DNA of 61,713 nt from PSLL01 sp964389705 (GTDB lineage: Bacteria; Desulfobacterota_D; UBA1144; Nemesobacterales; CSP1-2), in NCBI GenBank assembly GCA_964389705.1, contig CAYMEO010000003.1, positions 1-61,713 of the forward strand, written 5' to 3'. The notes beneath the pieces were generated by a model that did not search any database, was not told where the DNA came from, and worked only from the letters and a program-made list of their open reading frames with translations. This document shows, piece after piece, positions 23,492 to 33,062 of the stretch. How positions within the stretch are numbered: the first letter of the stretch is position 1; the number at the start of each line of letters is the position of its first letter. The position numbers and the translations under genes are program-made.

Positions 23492-25093
23492 TTACCCTCT
23501 AGCCTTCGCTGCTCTCTTTGCCTCGTCTTTTAGCAACTTGTAATCAATACTATCAACAAGGGCCTTCCAGCTTGCCTCTACTATATTCTCTGAGACTCCG
23601 ACTGTGCCCCAGTTGCTTTCGCCGTCTCCCGATTCAATAAGGACTCTTACCAGTGCATCAGTTCCCTTTCCTGTTGATACAACTCGGACTCTATAGTCTT
23701 TGAGCTTAATCTCTCTTAGCACAGGATAGAATTTCTCAAGAGCCTTGCGAAGTGCATTATCAAGTGCATTTACGGGGCCGTTTCCAATTGCCGCTGTGTG
23801 CTCCGTTACACCATCTACCTGGACAATGACTGTGGCCTCTGAAATCGGCTCTTCATCGTCTCTGTGCTTTTCTACGATTATCCTTGCCCCTTTAAGCTCA
23901 AAGTGCTTCTTATACTGTCCAAGGATCTTTCTTATAAGGAGTTCAAATGATGCATCTGCCCCCTCAAACTCGTATCCCTGATTCTCTAGCTTCTTGAGCT
24001 CGTTGAGGATCCTCTGCACATTCTTATCATTTGGGTCGAGCTCAATCCCAAGCTCCTTGGCCTTATAGAGGATATTGCTCTTTCCAGAGAGGTCAGAGAC
24101 AAGAACCCGTCTTCTATTTCCCACAAACTCCGGATTTATATGTTCGTAGGTCTCCGATTTCCTCATAACCGCGCTTACGTGCAATCCGCCCTTGTGCGCA
24201 AATGCGCTTTCCCCTACAAATGGGAGCTTCTTTATAGGAGGAAGGTTTGTAAGCTCATGTATAAAGTGAGAGACCTCATACAATCTTTTAATCTCATCAT
24301 CGCTAATACAGTTTATTCCCAGCTTTATCTTGAGATTTGGGATAATCGAACAGAGGTTTGCGTTTCCACATCTTTCACCATATCCGTTTATTGTTCCCTG
24401 AACCTGGCATACCCCGAGCCTTACAGCATAGAGTGTGTTTGCAACCCCTAATTCACTGTCGTTGTGTGTGTGGATTCCAAGAGAGGGATTTCCCAGCCTT
24501 GAAATTACATCCCTTATCGTAGACTCAATCTCCCAGGGAAGGGTTCCGCCGTTTGTATCGCAAAGAACTAGGCAATCCGCTCCGGCATCAAGAGCGGCTT
24601 TAATTGCCCTGATTGTGTATTCTGGGTTTCTTTTATATCCGTCAAAGAAGTGTTCGGCATCAAAAAAGACCTCATTCACCCTCTCTTTTAGATACGAAAC
24701 CGAGTCGTGGATTATCTCTAAGTTCTCTTCAAGTGGTATCTTAAGGGCCTCCTTTACATGGAAATCCCAGCTTTTTCCCACGATTGTAACGACTGGGGTT
24801 TCAGCGTGGAGCAGGGCTTGAATATTCCCGTCTATATCGCAACTTTTATCTGCTCTCCTTGTACTCCCGAAGGCCGCGATCTTAGATTTATTTAGCTTCA
24901 GCCTTTTTGCCTCCTTAAAAAACCCCTCGTCCCTCTCATTTGACCCTGGCCATCCGCCCTCTATGTAGTGTATACCCAACTCATCTAGTTTATATGCGAT
25001 ACGGATTTTATCCTGAACTGAGAATGCTATATTTTCTCCCTGGGTTCCGTCTCTTAGTGTTACATCATAGATCTTTACTATTCTTTCTGTCAT
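23492..25093 (-). CDS. cimA: (R)-citramalate synthase
   Basis: A 533-residue DRE-TIM metallolyase that condenses pyruvate and acetyl-CoA to citramalate, feeding isoleucine synthesis. It has the DVTLRDGTQGENIAFS motif at the N-terminus (RDG metal/substrate site), HTHNDSELGVANT (HxH metal site), and a C-terminal LeuA-type regulatory domain (about 395-515) for feedback inhibition. Length and the GWPGSNERD signature match CimA rather than LeuA. Its ATG overlaps the stop of lysC by 4 nt, so both are coupled. No ilv or leu genes are nearby, yet coupling with aspartokinase makes sense because both feed branched-chain/aspartate-family amino acids. Confidence 0.92.
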   Translation of the reverse strand: MTERIVKIYDVTLRDGTQGENIAFSVQDKIRIAYKLDELGIHYIEGGWPGSNERDEGFFKEAKRLKLNKSKIAAFGSTRRADKSCDIDGNIQALLHAETPVVTIVGKSWDFHVKEALKIPLEENLEIIHDSVSYLKERVNEVFFDAEHFFDGYKRNPEYTIRAIKAALDAGADCLVLCDTNGGTLPWEIESTIRDVISRLGNPSLGIHTHNDSELGVANTLYAVRLGVCQVQGTINGYGERCGNANLCSIIPNLKIKLGINCISDDEIKRLYEVSHFIHELTNLPPIKKLPFVGESAFAHKGGLHVSAVMRKSETYEHINPEFVGNRRRVLVSDLSGKSNILYKAKELGIELDPNDKNVQRILNELKKLENQGYEFEGADASFELLIRKILGQYKKHFELKGARIIVEKHRDDEEPISEATVIVQVDGVTEHTAAIGNGPVNALDNALRKALEKFYPVLREIKLKDYRVRVVSTGKGTDALVRVLIESGDGESNWGTVGVSENIVEASWKALVDSIDYKLLKDEAKRAAKARG

Positions 25094-26322
25094 CTTTCTT
25101 CTCCTAGGTTAAAGGCATCGTGAAGTGCACGCACTGCAAGCTCTGTGTATTTTTCGTCTATTACGCACGAGACCTTTATCTCAGATGTACTTATCATCAT
25201 AATATTTATTCCTTCACGCGCGAGTGCGGAAAACATGCGCGACGCAATCCCAGAGTGCGTTTTCATTCCTACCCCGACGAGCGAGATCATAGCAATACGG
25301 TCATTTGAGTTTACGCCCTTTGCACCGAGTTCCTTTGCCACCTCTTCTGTGATTCTCAGCGCCTTTTTAAAATCCGTTCTTGGCACAGTAAATGTCATAT
25401 CCGTGTACCCTTCGGTGCTGATATTCTGTACAATCATATCGACGACTATTCCTTCATTGCCAATTGGTGTAAAGAGCTTTGCCGCTATTCCCGGGCGGTC
25501 GGGAACCTGCATTATTGTAATCTTTGCCTGATTTTTATCATAGGTTACACCGGATATTACAATGTCTTCCATCTCTGCCATTTCTGCCTCCTCTACAACC
25601 CATGTTCCTTCGTCATCCGGTCTCGATGTGGGGCGCACATGGATTGGGACGCGAAATTTCTTTGCAAAACCGACTGCCCTTGCCTGTAGCACCTTCGATC
25701 CAAGGCTCGCCATCTCAAGCATCTCATCATAGGAGATCTTTTTGAGCTTTCTAGCATTACTGCAAATCCCGGGGTCTGTTGTATAAATCCCATCTACATC
25801 GTCTTTATAGAGCTCGCAGGCATCAGCACGAAGCGCCGTGGCAAGAGCAACGGCTGTAAGGTCTGATCCGCCGCGTCCCAGGGTTGTAACATTTCCATCT
25901 TCATCTACGCCCTGAAATCCCGCTACAACTACGATCTTCCCAGCCAAAAGCGCCCTTTTTATCTTTTCATCGTCTATCTTGACTATTCTTGCCTTTGAAT
26001 GTGCATTGTCGGTAATAATCCTCACCTGATGCCCTTGAAAAGACACAGCGTCATGTCCCAGAGATTTAATCATCATAGCAAGAAGACCTGAAGACACCTG
26101 CTCTCCGCTCGATGTGATTACATCCAACTCCCTTTCATCAGGCGGGTCCATAATTGAGCGCGCAAGCCTTATCAGACGGTCTGTTTCCCCAGCCATTGCG
26201 GAGGCGACTACCAGAACGTCGTTTCCCCTTTTTTTCGTCCTGATTATATGGTTTGCAACCTGCCTTATCTTGTCTACATTGGCAAGACTCGTTCCGCCGT
26301 ACTTCTGAACAATGAGAGCCAC
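25090..26322 (-). CDS. lysC: aspartate kinase
   Basis: Phosphorylates aspartate, the first step to lysine, threonine, methionine and isoleucine. The motif KYGGTSLANVDKI at the N-terminus and the GRGGSDLTAVALA kinase signature are present. Two C-terminal ACT domains (about 265-410, with DRPGIAAKLF and VGVGMKTHSGIASRMF) provide allosteric control. Length 410 equals the alpha-type enzyme. Its first 49 nt overlap the end of tsaE on the same strand, and the stop is coupled to cimA. Confidence 0.96.
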   Translation of the reverse strand: MALIVQKYGGTSLANVDKIRQVANHIIRTKKRGNDVLVVASAMAGETDRLIRLARSIMDPPDERELDVITSSGEQVSSGLLAMMIKSLGHDAVSFQGHQVRIITDNAHSKARIVKIDDEKIKRALLAGKIVVVAGFQGVDEDGNVTTLGRGGSDLTAVALATALRADACELYKDDVDGIYTTDPGICSNARKLKKISYDEMLEMASLGSKVLQARAVGFAKKFRVPIHVRPTSRPDDEGTWVVEEAEMAEMEDIVISGVTYDKNQAKITIMQVPDRPGIAAKLFTPIGNEGIVVDMIVQNISTEGYTDMTFTVPRTDFKKALRITEEVAKELGAKGVNSNDRIAMISLVGVGMKTHSGIASRMFSALAREGINIMMISTSEIKVSCVIDEKYTELAVRALHDAFNLGEER

Positions 26323-26765
26323 TTTTCCTCTCCTTTGAGTTTAATCTCACGCGCCGTTTCTGAATTCGTATTTTTTGTAGGGATCTTAATCTCTATCTCT
26401 ATTGCGCTTTCTGGAAAAATCTCTTCTACTCTATCTGCCCATTCAACAACCGTAACCCCATCGCCAAAGAAATAATCCTCATACCCGATTCCTTCGAGTT
26501 CTTTTTTACCTGAGACCCTATAGAGGTCAAAGTGATAAAGCGGAACCCTTCCTCTGTAGGCATTCATAATGACAAATGTAGGGCTGTTTGGCTCTTCTTT
26601 TATGCCTAAGCCCTTCGCAATGCCCTTTACCAAAACCGTTTTTCCTGCTCCCAGCCCTCCTTTTAGGGCGACTATGTCGCCGGGTCTGAGTAATCTCCCA
26701 AGGACCTCTCCGAGTTTAATAGTGTCTTCTTCTTTTAACACATGAATATGAAGAATCTCTAACAT
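26274..26765 (-). CDS. tsaE: tRNA threonylcarbamoyladenosine ATPase TsaE
   Basis: A P-loop ATPase needed with TsaB/TsaD to make the t6A37 modification of tRNA. The Walker A motif is GGLGAGKTVLVKG near residue 36, followed by the SPTFVIMNAYRG and YHFDLYR motifs typical of TsaE. The 163-residue length includes a slightly longer C-terminus that overlaps lysC by 49 nt. It follows nnrDE by 11 nt, an association found in many bacteria. Confidence 0.95.
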   Translation of the reverse strand: MLEILHIHVLKEEDTIKLGEVLGRLLRPGDIVALKGGLGAGKTVLVKGIAKGLGIKEEPNSPTFVIMNAYRGRVPLYHFDLYRVSGKKELEGIGYEDYFFGDGVTVVEWADRVEEIFPESAIEIEIKIPTKNTNSETAREIKLKGEEKWLSLFRSTAERVLPM

Positions 26766-26776
26766 GGGTTATGGAA

Positions 26777-28333
26777 TTAGTGAACTCTATAGAAAAATTC
26801 CTTTTCTTTCCCCTGGAGGATCTCTCTGAGTGCCTTGGGTAGGGTGTTGACGACATCGCCTGCAATAATCCCGGCCTCTCCCTTTTCATGGGCAACCAAA
26901 TCTCCAGATAAACCGTGAGAGAAGACACCTAAGATGCAGGCATCTGCCGGGTTATATCCTTGGGCCAAAAATCCACCTATAATGCCAGTAAGGACGTCTC
27001 CCATACCGCCTGAAGCCATCCCTGGATTGCCCGTGGGGTTTATAAACACCCTCCCATCAGGGGTTGAAATCACAGTTCTTGCGCCTTTTAGCACGGTGTA
27101 GACATTATACATAGACGAGAAATCCCTAGCAATGCCGATCCGGTTTCTCTGCACCTCTTCTCCTGTTTTACCGATTAATCGAGACATCTCACCAGGGTGA
27201 GGAGTAAGAACAAGGGGGACCTTAATTTCTTTTAAAATTCTCAGATTTTGGGCAATCAGTGTAATCCCATCTGCATCTGCAACAATCGGGATAGAAGAGT
27301 TCTTGAGTATATCATAGAGAAACTCTGCCGTATCCTGTGTTGTAGAGATCCCGGGTCCCAATGCAAGGGCGGTTTTTCTTGATGATATGACCTTTAAGGT
27401 TGCCTCAATTGATTCTCTTCCAAAGGTACCGCTTTCGGTTTCGGGCAGAGGCTCGGTCATCGCTTCAGTTAATTTTTGGGCTATGATAGGATTTAGACTC
27501 CTTGGAATCCCGACCGTAACGAGTCCTGTTCCTGCCCTCAGTGCGCCCTGTGCGGCAAGTGTTGCCGCACCTGTCTTCCCAGGTGAGCCGGCGAGTATAA
27601 AGAGGTGTCCGTATGTGCCTTTGTGGGTGTCTTTATGGCGCGGTTTTATTATTCTTTGGACTGTATCATAGGTGATGAGATCGGATGAAATATCCTTTTC
27701 GAGGGATTTTGGTGTTGTAATATCCGCCACATAAACCTTTCCTGCGTAGTCTATTCCCGGATAGATGGTAAGCCCGATTTTTGGAATGACAAATGTTACT
27801 GTAATATCAGCCTTTACAGAGACCCCAAGTGGGAATCCCGTATCTGCATTGAGTCCCGATGGAATATCTACTGCAATGCGTGGGACGGGTTGAGAGTTTA
27901 TAAATTCAATTACGTCTCTATAGAATCCTTCAACTTCCCTGTCAAGTCCTGTTCCAAAGAGCGCATCAATAATTACATCTGCCTCTTGGTAATGCGAGAG
28001 GCCGTTTCTAATATCTACTAATTTCCCCCCGATCTTGCGCAGAATCTCAAAGTTCGTAAGCGCATCGCCCCTGTATTTTTGAGGCTCTGATGTAAGATAT
28101 GTCGTTACATCTAATCCATTTGAAATGAGATGCCTTGATACTACAAATCCGTCTCCTCCATTATTTCCGCCTCCGGCAAAGATTGCGATTCTTTTTGATT
28201 GAGGGAATTCTTGAATCACTACTTTTGCCACAGCGCGTCCTGCGTTTTCCATTAGAATGAGTCCGGGGATTCCATATTCTTCAATGGAAATCCTATCTAT
28301 CTCTCTTATAATTTCGCGGGTTGCGAGCTTCAT
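26777..28333 (-). CDS. nnr: bifunctional NAD(P)H-hydrate repair enzyme
   Basis: Epimerises and dehydrates damaged NAD(P)HX. The N-terminal YjeF epimerase domain (1-210) has AGGGNNGGDGFVVSRHL and IDALFGTGLDREV. The C-terminal ADP-dependent dehydratase domain (about 225-510) has HLFILAGSPGKTGAA, LTPHPGEM and the NPTGNPGMASGGMGDVLTG signature. Length 518 matches the fused NnrE-NnrD enzyme. It is the first gene of the four-gene - strand operon. No Shine-Dalgarno is visible before ATG 28333. Confidence 0.95.
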   Translation of the reverse strand: MKLATREIIREIDRISIEEYGIPGLILMENAGRAVAKVVIQEFPQSKRIAIFAGGGNNGGDGFVVSRHLISNGLDVTTYLTSEPQKYRGDALTNFEILRKIGGKLVDIRNGLSHYQEADVIIDALFGTGLDREVEGFYRDVIEFINSQPVPRIAVDIPSGLNADTGFPLGVSVKADITVTFVIPKIGLTIYPGIDYAGKVYVADITTPKSLEKDISSDLITYDTVQRIIKPRHKDTHKGTYGHLFILAGSPGKTGAATLAAQGALRAGTGLVTVGIPRSLNPIIAQKLTEAMTEPLPETESGTFGRESIEATLKVISSRKTALALGPGISTTQDTAEFLYDILKNSSIPIVADADGITLIAQNLRILKEIKVPLVLTPHPGEMSRLIGKTGEEVQRNRIGIARDFSSMYNVYTVLKGARTVISTPDGRVFINPTGNPGMASGGMGDVLTGIIGGFLAQGYNPADACILGVFSHGLSGDLVAHEKGEAGIIAGDVVNTLPKALREILQGKEKEFFYRVH

Positions 28334-28632
28334 TTGTATTGTTTAAGGAGTGTGATGAATTGGTAAGTTATAATATATACAATAAATTGCCTTTTGATAA
28401 GTTATATAACTCGCGGGTTGCAGAAGGTAAAGGCGTTTAAATAAGATCGGAGCGACAGAAGCGAATATTAGAAGCAGTTTCATAAATCCCGCTATTGTCA
28501 TTCTGGTTGAGTGTGATACTTGGCAGCCAATCACCTGGTTTGATTACAAATTGGTCTTGCCGATGTAGCTGCACAGAAGTTGCTTCTCTTTTTTATATCA
28601 GTCCCTTGTTCAGCCATTTGCCCCAGATAACG
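28334..28632. other. intergenic region, no gene seen
   Basis: A 299-nt region between divergently placed nnrDE and the secreted protease 3' end. It contains AT-rich sequence near 28370-28390 that may include the nnrDE promoter (reverse strand TTGTAT and TATAAC boxes), but no ORF with coding character, tRNA or clear hairpin was found. Confidence 0.5.
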
Positions 28633-29736
28633 CTAGAAGGCTAGAATCTCCCCGGTTTCAATAACCTCTATAGGAATGCCTTCTATCTGATTAGGCAGAG
28701 CCTTTATGAGTTCATTGGTTGCTTTTTCCGCATAGATGTGTATGACTCCTTGGTTGTGGGCCTTTTGAGAAACCCCTACTCCTACTCCCAATACACCGGA
28801 GATGCTTAGAAGGGCCTGCTCGTGTTGGCTCTTTACTTGATTTGCACTCGCTATGGCCGGAGAATCTAATGGCAATCCCTGCAATGGGCTTGCCGTCTGG
28901 CTCGCGCTGGCTGGGCATCCTACCATGCTGACACCAAATGCATTTAAAACGTTTCCAATGGGATTGGCAATCGTAATGCTACTGCTTCCCGCAAAAAGGA
29001 GTCCGACAGCGCGGGGGCACGTTCCAACATCCTCAACGATTAGGGATCCGGAATCACCAGCCGCGCTAAAACCTCCGGGACTGATGCCGATTTGATTGAC
29101 AAACAGGGCAGTCCGATTTCCAATGCCACATCGCTTATCATATGTAATACTCACCGTAAGATTAACCGACTTAATTGTCCCTGTAGTTAGTCCTGTTGTG
29201 CGGCCGCTTTTTTTAACGCTCATCCCTACGGCGGGGGCTATGATTGAGCTGCTTACCTGTCCGATATCTAGTATTGAGCCGCTTGGATCAACTGCCCCTG
29301 AGACGACTTGGGCAATAGCTGCATCAATTGTATTTGTAGCTCCAAACCTAAACTTAATTTTTTTGAATGCGGAGAGATTAGCCACGGTGTCTAGTACATC
29401 CTGAGAACACACCGGTATCTGATCAATGAGCCCAGGTTGGATTATGCTTTCTCCAATTATTCCTTTGTTGGTTCTTGCCAAAACGTGGTTGTTGCTTAAG
29501 ATGAACTGCACTCCACCGGAGTTCTGCACCAGAGCACCCAGTGTTCCACTACAACAAAATGAAGAGCTTATATCGTTGATATTCCCACCGGTTGTTCCTA
29601 ACTGAATGGCCCGTGTTTGAAAGGTCTGGTGATTAGGGCCGCTGTCTGCCCAGGTTTTAGATAGGAGAAGAGATCCTATTATTAAGATGCCAAATAATGC
29701 CAGAAGGATTTTGTTAAGACTAAATGACCCTTTCAT
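28633..29736 (-). CDS. secreted trypsin-like serine protease
   Basis: A 367-residue exported protein with signal helix LLALFGILIIGSLLLSKTWA. The chymotrypsin-like fold shows GTLGALVQNSGG, the His in LSNNHVLA, the Asp in TIDAAIAQV and the Ser in AAGDSGSLIV, so the triad is complete. It lacks PDZ domains, unlike HtrA. Two Cys at SFCCSG precede the His. The C-terminal 90 residues hold a conserved-looking LGVGVGVSQKAHN followed by IHIYAEK and EGIPIEVIETG, which may be a small regulatory domain. Proteins of this architecture occur in diverse bacteria as NAL1-like secreted peptidases, with unknown substrates. GAAGGGG lies just upstream of the ATG. Confidence 0.82.
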   Translation of the reverse strand: MKGSFSLNKILLALFGILIIGSLLLSKTWADSGPNHQTFQTRAIQLGTTGGNINDISSSFCCSGTLGALVQNSGGVQFILSNNHVLARTNKGIIGESIIQPGLIDQIPVCSQDVLDTVANLSAFKKIKFRFGATNTIDAAIAQVVSGAVDPSGSILDIGQVSSSIIAPAVGMSVKKSGRTTGLTTGTIKSVNLTVSITYDKRCGIGNRTALFVNQIGISPGGFSAAGDSGSLIVEDVGTCPRAVGLLFAGSSSITIANPIGNVLNAFGVSMVGCPASASQTASPLQGLPLDSPAIASANQVKSQHEQALLSISGVLGVGVGVSQKAHNQGVIHIYAEKATNELIKALPNQIEGIPIEVIETGEILAF

Positions 29737-29944
29737 GTCCCCTTCGCTCCTTTCCTCGATTTATAAGTTGCCGGTATCATTATGCAATCTGCAACTTTTA
29801 TGCCGAAAGAGTCAGAACATAAGTAGCTGAGATTCTTAGAGATTAATCTAAGGTTAGATAAATTGACAAAAATTGTAATATGATATGTGCCTATTATTGC
29901 TAAGGTGGCTCGATATATGTTTTTGAATTTTGCAAATAACTAAA

Positions 29945-30487
29945 TTAAACCAGTTCTCCGATTTTAAATATAGAGAAGAACTCGTACCCTATATCTTCCA
30001 ATACCTTTCTAGCTCCCTCCTCTCTATCTACTATGACCAGAACCTTTTCGACATTTGCTCCAGTATCCTCTACGGCATCAATTGCCTTTAGAATTGACCC
30101 ACCTGTGGTTGCAACGTCTTCAACAATTGCCACTTTATCTCCAGACATTAAGTTTCCTTCTATTAATTTTCCCATTCCGTGTTGCTTTTCCTCTTTTCTC
30201 ACAAGAAAACCGCGAATCGGGTGTCCGCCCTGATGGCTTAAAGCCAGAATCGCTCCAACAATAGGGTCTGCTCCAATTGATGGTCCTCCCACGGCTATAA
30301 TTTCGGAGTTCGTAAGAATCTCGTCAAGAAATATCTTCCCCACGAGATAAACCCCTTCAGGATTTAGGGTAGTGAGCCTGGCGTCTATGTAATAATTACT
30401 CTCTTTTCCCGATGAGAGCTTAAATTTGCCGATGATCACTGAGTTCTTTTTAAGAATCTGTCTTAGCCTTTCTCTATCTTCTGGCAT
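29945..30487 (-). CDS. pyrE: orotate phosphoribosyltransferase
   Basis: Adds ribose phosphate to orotate in pyrimidine synthesis. It has KLSSGKESNYYIDAR at the N-terminus and the PRPP motif VAIVEDVATTGGSI near residue 115. Start: an upstream GTG at 30505 would lie between the -35 and -10 boxes of the promoter, so ATG 30487 is the better choice and gives 180 residues. No ribosome binding site is seen, because the -10 box lies 9 nt from the ATG. The gene stands alone. Confidence 0.93.
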   Translation of the reverse strand: MPEDRERLRQILKKNSVIIGKFKLSSGKESNYYIDARLTTLNPEGVYLVGKIFLDEILTNSEIIAVGGPSIGADPIVGAILALSHQGGHPIRGFLVRKEEKQHGMGKLIEGNLMSGDKVAIVEDVATTGGSILKAIDAVEDTGANVEKVLVIVDREEGARKVLEDIGYEFFSIFKIGELV

Positions 30488-30496
30488 GATAAATGA

Positions 30497-30525
30497 ATCT
30501 AACACTAGTCGCTTTGGGTTGTCAA
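30497..30525 (-). promoter_or_regulatory. pyrE promoter, leaderless type
   Basis: On the - strand, TTGACA (30525-30520), a 17-nt spacer and TTAGAT (30502-30497). The -10 box ends 9 nt before the ATG at 30487, leaving essentially no leader and therefore no room for a pyrimidine attenuator. Confidence 0.75.
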
Positions 30526-30676
30526 TTTTATTTATTGTATAACCAGGATAGATCGCGGTTTAGTGCCTTTCTCCATTCTCATTTTTTGATGCACTCATAT
30601 TAAAACCATTGGATAAAGTAAAATACATTTGCTAAACTAGAATCTAAAAATTAAACAGCAAAGAGGGAAGACAAAG

Positions 30677-31984
30677 ATGAGCAAGTATCCAAAAGGGCTT
30701 GATGTCGCAATTGATTACAGGTTCTATGATGCGGTTTTTCAAAGGAGGTCAAGAAGATTTGGGCTAGGGATGGAGATCGAAAGAGGACCACTTAAATACA
30801 AATCAAAGCATAAGCCCGTTCCGCTTACAGAGCTTGAAGAGGCTATATTGGTTTGGACTGGGCTCGGAATAAAAAGTATTAATCTTTCCGATTTTCCGCC
30901 TCATGTTGGACTTGACCTTGAGATGCAGTTTACAAGTAAGACCATTCCGGCATTGGGTGACGTCCACAGAACCGAGCTTTTCTACACAAACGACGAAGGC
31001 ACTTACATGATAAAGATGCACGATAAAAAGCCAGATGATTTTAGGGGGCTTGAGGCACTAAGTCGGGAGGAGAGAATAGATAGGATCCTCGAGTTGTTTA
31101 GGGAGTCGAGGGTGAAGCTTGAAGACAGACGGGCCGATCTCCCGAATCGTCCGCCCGGAATTGCCGGACATAATCTCTGGAATGTTAATAAGCCGGGGAC
31201 AACCGTTTTTATGCCCGTTACAGACCTGTCAGCCTGTATAATTAATCTCTACTTTTTCTACATGAGGCCCGACCACAGATTTAACTTTGTAGATGAGCTC
31301 CACGGACTCAGGCTCCCGGGAACGGCGGGATGGGTGAAAAAGGGATTCATTGATGAGAGTAAGAAAATGCCCCTTATTGAGGCCGAGATTAGGTTTGCAA
31401 ATGGGTACATTGCAGAACAGGCTTTTATGGGTCAGAATATGGTGCTTGCACTTCAAACCCTTGGGCTTGGAGGGTGGCTCTTTAGTGGGTTTGCGAGCAT
31501 GTTTATGTTGGGTGGAACCCCTATGTATAGGGGCCTTGGGTTTAGATTTATAACCCCTAAGATAAAGGGCGAAACTGGAAATCCGAGCCCCGTGGCGGTT
31601 GGCAAAGACGGTCTCTTTGAGGCCTTCTGTCCCCCATATTACAAAGATATGGGGGAGGCTGTCGAAGCCCTTAATGATATGAAATGGAGTAACTGGGCTT
31701 CGCACAAAATGCCATACCTAAACCCAGAGGGTGTGATACGGGAGATTGAGAGGCCGAGTAAGGATGAAATCCAGGTTGTAAAGGATATTTGTAACTATGT
31801 ATACGATACATATGGTAGATTTCCTGCCTTTTCAGACCCGATGTTTCTCAGATTTATGGTTCAGGCTCACCATCTTGATTTGGATTTCTATGATGAGTTC
31901 TATCCGCCAGGGGCATATACAGAGAATCACAAAAATCACTTTAAACTCTGGCATCCCGACATCCCCGATCCGTTTGAGAAATAG
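30677..31984 (+). CDS. divergent nitroreductase/SagB-like protein, function unknown
   Basis: A 435-residue soluble protein. Two features recall the nitroreductase flavoprotein fold: QRRSRRFGLG at residues 23-32 with VPLTELEEAIL soon after (cf. the RRSxRxF and PLs-eeL pattern), and GQNMVLALQTLGLGGWLFSG near 253-272 (cf. AAQNLLLAAHALGLG). Between them lie family-specific segments (LTDLSACIINLYFFYMR-like with PDHRFNFVDELHG) and the C-terminal half includes many His (AHHLDLDFYDEFYPPG). Overall identity to known nitroreductases is low by eye, so FMN binding is an inference. SagB-type dehydrogenases oxidise azolines in peptide maturation, but no precursor peptide or cyclodehydratase is nearby. GAGGG lies 11 nt upstream of ATG. 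Confidence 0.65.
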   Translation: MSKYPKGLDVAIDYRFYDAVFQRRSRRFGLGMEIERGPLKYKSKHKPVPLTELEEAILVWTGLGIKSINLSDFPPHVGLDLEMQFTSKTIPALGDVHRTELFYTNDEGTYMIKMHDKKPDDFRGLEALSREERIDRILELFRESRVKLEDRRADLPNRPPGIAGHNLWNVNKPGTTVFMPVTDLSACIINLYFFYMRPDHRFNFVDELHGLRLPGTAGWVKKGFIDESKKMPLIEAEIRFANGYIAEQAFMGQNMVLALQTLGLGGWLFSGFASMFMLGGTPMYRGLGFRFITPKIKGETGNPSPVAVGKDGLFEAFCPPYYKDMGEAVEALNDMKWSNWASHKMPYLNPEGVIREIERPSKDEIQVVKDICNYVYDTYGRFPAFSDPMFLRFMVQAHHLDLDFYDEFYPPGAYTENHKNHFKLWHPDIPDPFEK

Positions 31985-32060
31985 ATTTGGACAAAACACT
32001 AACCGGCGTGTAGAGAGCACAGAGAAAGGGTTTGAAAATAAAATTCTATGAATTTAATGG

Positions 32061-33062
32061 ATGAAAAAGGTTTTTATAACTGCTAATCTTCCCGGAAATG
32101 CCGTGGAAATCCTGAAAAGGGGTTTTTATGTTGAGGTGTTTTCCGAAGAGCGTGCACCCAATAGGGAAGAACTGATGGAGGGTGCAAAAGATGCCCACGC
32201 TCTAATTGCAATGCTCTCCGATAGGGTGGATAGAACCCTTATTGATTTGTGCCCTAATTTAAGGATTGTCTCAAACTGTGCCGTTGGTACTGAGAACATT
32301 GACATCTCCTATGCTACGAAAAAGGGGATATTCGTTACGAATACACCTGGTATTCTTACAGAAACAACGGCGGATTTGGCATGGGCTTTGGTTCTCTCTG
32401 TTTCCCGGCGGGTGATAGAGGGAGATTCCTTTGTTAAGGAAGGGAGATTCATAGGGTGGAGACCATCGCTTCTTATGGGGCTGGATGTATACGGAAAAAC
32501 TATGGGGATATACGGGATGGGACGGATTGGCGCGGCTGTGGGCAGGAGAGCCAGGGGCTTTGATATGGACGTTATATATCACAATAGAAATAGAAACAGA
32601 GAGGCAGAGGAGGAAATTAAGGCAATATATGTGGATTTTCCCAACCTACTTAGGAAATCGGACTTTCTCATTATAACAGCACCACTTAATGAAGATACCA
32701 AAGGACGTTTTGGCACTCAGGAATTTCGACAGATGAAAAGAACATCTGTGATTGTAAATGTTGGGCGTGGACAGATTATAAAGGAAAAAGAGCTCGCCCT
32801 TGCACTGAAAGAAGGAATTATCTGGGGAGCAGGGCTTGACGTTTATGAAAGAGAGCCGATTGTGGAAGAGGAGCTACTGGGATTAAAAAATGTTGTTCTT
32901 CTTCCACACCTTGGAAGTGCATCTCAGGAAACGAGAGAAAGGATGGCAGAGATGGCAGTAGAAAATGTTATTATGGCACTAAACGGAAGGACGCCTCGAA
33001 ATTTGGTTAACCCATCATCGCTCATTGCAAGTAGTGAGGTAACAGAGCGATCTCAAGAGTAG
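32061..33062 (+). CDS. D-2-hydroxyacid dehydrogenase
   Basis: A 333-residue NAD(P)-dependent oxidoreductase. The nucleotide motif is GMGRIGAAVGRRARGF at about 154. The catalytic Arg is in VNVGRGQII, the Glu in YEREPIVEEELL and the His in LLPHLGSASQETR. The pattern (VSNCAVGTENID; TPGILTETTADLAWALVL) matches glyoxylate/hydroxypyruvate reductase or related enzymes. It starts 77 nt after the nitroreductase-like gene on the same strand, so they could share a transcript, but no functional link is evident. Confidence 0.9.
   Translation: MKKVFITANLPGNAVEILKRGFYVEVFSEERAPNREELMEGAKDAHALIAMLSDRVDRTLIDLCPNLRIVSNCAVGTENIDISYATKKGIFVTNTPGILTETTADLAWALVLSVSRRVIEGDSFVKEGRFIGWRPSLLMGLDVYGKTMGIYGMGRIGAAVGRRARGFDMDVIYHNRNRNREAEEEIKAIYVDFPNLLRKSDFLIITAPLNEDTKGRFGTQEFRQMKRTSVIVNVGRGQIIKEKELALALKEGIIWGAGLDVYEREPIVEEELLGLKNVVLLPHLGSASQETRERMAEMAVENVIMALNGRTPRNLVNPSSLIASSEVTERSQE

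Noticed and set aside
31229..31705. 158-codon ORF on the - strand within the nitroreductase-like gene
   Set aside because: The sense frame has the better start, Shine-Dalgarno and homology; the antisense product has no recognisable feature.
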